Shown here: in pieces, positions 5,877 to 7,293 of the stretch
How the letters are laid out: each line of letters begins with the position of its first letter
How positions within the stretch are numbered: the stretch's first letter is position 1
Origin: Verrucomicrobiales bacterium
GTDB taxonomy: Bacteria; Verrucomicrobiota; Verrucomicrobiia; Limisphaerales; Palsa-1400
Direction: 5' to 3'
Assembly: GCA_028293405.1 (NCBI GenBank)
Contig: JAQGOW010000169.1
Span: 1-7,293, forward strand
DNA: 7,293 bases
Notes under the pieces: generated by a model
Seen by the model: the letters and a program-made list of their open reading frames with translations, nothing else
Told to the model about the DNA's origin: nothing
Databases searched by the model: none
Made by a program: the position numbers and the translations under genes

Positions 5877-5953
5877 CTGGGGTTGACTCCGCGAATCAAA
5901 TTGCGGCGGATACACCTCCACGTCAGCGAATGCCGTATCCATTTACGCCGATC

Positions 5954-5973
5954 CGGTGCACTGGAACGCACCG
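5954..5973. repeat. Small perfect hairpin
   Basis: CGGTGC (5954-5959) and GCACCG (5968-5973) form a perfect 6-bp stem around the eight-base loop ACTGGAAC. It stands in the gene-free gap and has no flanking T tract. It may be coincidental or part of a structured transcript. Confidence 0.35.
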
Positions 5974-6031
5974 CGCAAGATTCCGCTCGCAGGATTTTGT
6001 CGCGCCTATCGTTTTTAAAAGTTGCTTGCAG

Positions 6032-6066
6032 GTGTAGCGGTACGCCACTGCATGGTGTCACTACAC
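6032..6066 (-). terminator. Strong hairpin behind the DUF58 gene (possible terminator)
   Basis: Starting 29 nt after the DUF58 stop, the minus strand reads GTGTAGTG (6066-6059), ACACCA, loop TGCAG, TGGCGT, a two-base AC bulge, then CGCTACAC (6039-6032). That gives 8 bp with one G-T pair plus five of six further pairs. A T run (CTTTT) follows only after about ten bases, so it is not a canonical intrinsic terminator. It would plausibly end or stabilise the moxR-DUF58 transcript. Confidence 0.45.
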
Positions 6067-6094
6067 ACGGCAGTTCCTTGACTGGTGCAGCACG

Positions 6095-6997
6095 TCACCT
6101 CGTGGCTGCGGCTCGCGAGCGCTCGATTAAGAATTCTGCGAGCACCTTCTCGTAGCTTTGGTCGGTGATAATCTGACGATAGTCCGCGGAGAACTCGTTG
6201 CAACCAGTGCGCAGACGATCCAGAAACAATCGTAATTGTTCCAGGTAGCGATCACGAATACTCGCAGGCTCGGTAACAAGATTCATCGAAGTTTCCAAAT
6301 CGACGAACCGCACCGGCCGGCTGAATTGAAAGTCGATCTCGGCGCGATCTAGTAGATGAAACACCGCGAGGTCGTGCTTGCGAAAGCGCAAGTGTTGGAA
6401 GGAACTAATTAGCGGGTCGGCATCACAGAAGAAATCCGAGATGATTACGACAAGCGCACGGCGTTGCACCTTTTCAGCGAGGTCGTGAAGGACTGAAACC
6501 AGCCCGGTTTCGCCGCGCGGTTCGGCTTTTTCCAAGGTTTGGAGGAGCGTTCGCAAATGCGCCGGATTGCGCTTGGCTGGAATTTCCAAAAACGTTTTGT
6601 CGCTGGCGCAGATCAAACCAACGGCGTCCCCTTGATGCGCTGCGAGGTATGCCAGTGTCGCTACTACGCGTTTGCCATATTCGAGTTTCGTCTCGCCAGT
6701 GGTGCCGAATTTCATCGAGCCACTGCAATCTAGGACGAAGTAACAGCGTAGGTTCGTTTCAGCTTCGAATTCCTTGAGATAAAAACGGTCGCTGCGGGCA
6801 AACACACGCCAGTCGAGTCGGCGAATGTCGTCGCCGGGAACGTAGTTGCGATATTCCGCGAATTCCACGCTGGAACCGCGATGGGGACTTTTGTGATGCC
6901 CTGAAACCGAACCCTCCATCGGAAAGCGCGAGAGAAGGGGCAGGTGCATTAAGCGACCCAACACTTCCGAATTCAGGTATCGATTCGGCTCAGCCAC
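6095..6997 (-). CDS. DUF58 family protein with von Willebrand factor A-like domain
   Basis: DUF58 proteins are encoded beside MoxR ATPases and are thought to act with them as a chaperone-like or metal-insertion assembly; their substrate is unknown here. With a GTG start at 6995-6997 the product has 300 residues. The DUF58 core EFAEYRNYVPGDDIRRLDW (45-63) is followed by SDRFYLKEFEAETN (69-82). The vWA MIDAS motif DCSGS (D90, S92, S94) is intact, with T164 and D188 as candidates for the other metal-site residues. No signal peptide or membrane segment is seen, so it is probably cytoplasmic. GTG was chosen because GGAG lies 9 nt upstream (7007-7010) and it overlaps the moxR stop by 8 nt. An ATG at 7054 would add 19 atypical residues and overlap moxR by 65 nt. 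Confidence 0.92.
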   Translation of the reverse strand: MAEPNRYLNSEVLGRLMHLPLLSRFPMEGSVSGHHKSPHRGSSVEFAEYRNYVPGDDIRRLDWRVFARSDRFYLKEFEAETNLRCYFVLDCSGSMKFGTTGETKLEYGKRVVATLAYLAAHQGDAVGLICASDKTFLEIPAKRNPAHLRTLLQTLEKAEPRGETGLVSVLHDLAEKVQRRALVVIISDFFCDADPLISSFQHLRFRKHDLAVFHLLDRAEIDFQFSRPVRFVDLETSMNLVTEPASIRDRYLEQLRLFLDRLRTGCNEFSADYRQIITDQSYEKVLAEFLIERSRAAATR

Positions 6998-7293
6998 GGC
7001 GATTTTCTCCGCGCAAACCTTCGAGCAACCGATTGATAATTTCTGCGCTGCCAACGCCTTCCGATTGCGCCTGGAAATTCGTCAAAATACGATGCCGCAA
7101 CACCGGATGCGCGACCGCTTCCAAATCTTCCATGCGCACCAAATAACTTCCGTGCAACAAGGCTCGAGCATTCGCGCCGCGAATCAAATATTGAAACGCG
7201 CGCGGACCCGCACCCCACGTCACCCAACGTTTCACAAAATCAGGAGCCTGATCTGACGACGGTCTTGAGCGCCGCGTCACATCCACTGCCAGA
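6990..7293 (-). CDS. MoxR-type AAA+ ATPase (partial, N-terminus beyond window)
   Basis: MoxR ATPases are AAA+ chaperones that work with vWA-domain partners such as the DUF58 protein encoded directly downstream. Only the last 100 codons are present; the frame runs off the right edge, so the Walker motifs are not visible. The part seen is the C-terminal lid: APDFVKRWVTWGAGPRAFQY, carrying the sensor-2-like GPR motif, then ANARALLHGSYLVRMEDLEA and the family-typical HPVLRHRILTNFQAQSEGV. It ends in a TGA that overlaps the GTG of the DUF58 gene (GTGGCTGA), which suggests translational coupling. A GTG at 7284-7286 is internal, not the start. Assignment to MoxR is secure from the lid region and the neighbour; the subfamily cannot be named. 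Confidence 0.9.
   Translation of the reverse strand, partial: LAVDVTRRSRPSSDQAPDFVKRWVTWGAGPRAFQYLIRGANARALLHGSYLVRMEDLEAVAHPVLRHRILTNFQAQSEGVGSAEIINRLLEGLRGENRRG

Larger units (their letters stand above)
5820..6031. other. Intergenic stretch without a convincing gene
   Basis: Together with the leader this is the only non-coding part of the window. Open frames of up to about 100 codons exist on both strands, but they overlap one another, have no plausible ribosome site, and their products are Arg/Ser-rich with no recognisable domain. What can be supported is two inverted repeats (at 5836-5876 and 5954-5973). No tRNA, insertion sequence or CRISPR repeat was seen. It may be spacer, or the worn remains of a gene. 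Confidence 0.5.

Noticed and set aside
5823..5942. A 39-codon minus-strand frame ending in CVCCGET
   Set aside because: The cysteine cluster is eye-catching, but there is no ribosome site, a stop directly precedes the ATG, and overlapping frames of similar or greater length exist on both strands.
5807..6061. An 84-codon Arg-rich minus-strand frame in the gap, and plus-strand frames opposite it
   Set aside because: No recognisable domain, no ribosome site, and composition typical of unselected sequence.
6998..7054. ATG start for the DUF58 protein at 7054
   Set aside because: It would overlap moxR by 65 nt and add residues not typical of the family; the GTG at 6997 has GGAG upstream and a short overlap.

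Overview
This window holds part of a bacterial chromosome's main ribosomal-protein cluster, read entirely on the minus strand, followed upstream (to the right) by the end of a separate moxR-DUF58 gene pair. The protein set is purely bacterial. Moderate GC, a -10 box of the TATGTT type, a 284-residue L2, an S17 with an N-terminal extension, a zinc-free 89-residue S14 and mostly Shine-Dalgarno-less starts would suit a member of the Verrucomicrobiota or the wider PVC group. This placement is an inference from general resemblance, not from any search.

Layout in the direction of transcription (right to left). At 6990-7293 is the C-terminal end of a MoxR-type AAA+ ATPase, overlapping by 8 nt a DUF58/vWA protein at 6095-6997. 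At 5546-6094 is a 549-nt gap with no convincing gene. It carries a terminator-like hairpin behind the DUF58 gene, two further inverted repeats, a tandem repeat next to a palindrome, a probable promoter with an A/T-rich upstream tract, and a roughly 160-nt structured leader that ends in an intrinsic-terminator-like hairpin. From 5545 to the left edge run thirteen tightly packed ribosomal-protein genes: rplB, rpsS, rplV, rpsC, rplP, rpmC, rpsQ, rplN, rplX, rplE, rpsN, rpsH and rplF (cut by the window edge).

Gene order is that of the distal S10 operon joined directly to the spc operon, with gaps of only 2-39 nt, so one long transcript is likely. The S10-proximal genes (rpsJ, rplC, rplD, rplW) are not upstream of rplB; moxR-DUF58 stands there instead. 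L4, the known autoregulator of the E. coli S10 operon, is therefore not encoded here.

The most interesting region is the rplB leader (about 5546-5707). It has a promoter, a branched RNA fold, and a 9-bp GC-rich stem with a U-rich tail that ends at the rplB start codon. This looks like a transcription attenuator, or a small RNA ended by a terminator, controlling a cluster split from its usual head. Secondary points are the scarcity of Shine-Dalgarno sequences (clear in only 2 of 13 ribosomal genes), repeated GATTTTATG and TAATTATG junctions, a bulged hairpin abutting the rplE start, and a CxxC pair in S3.
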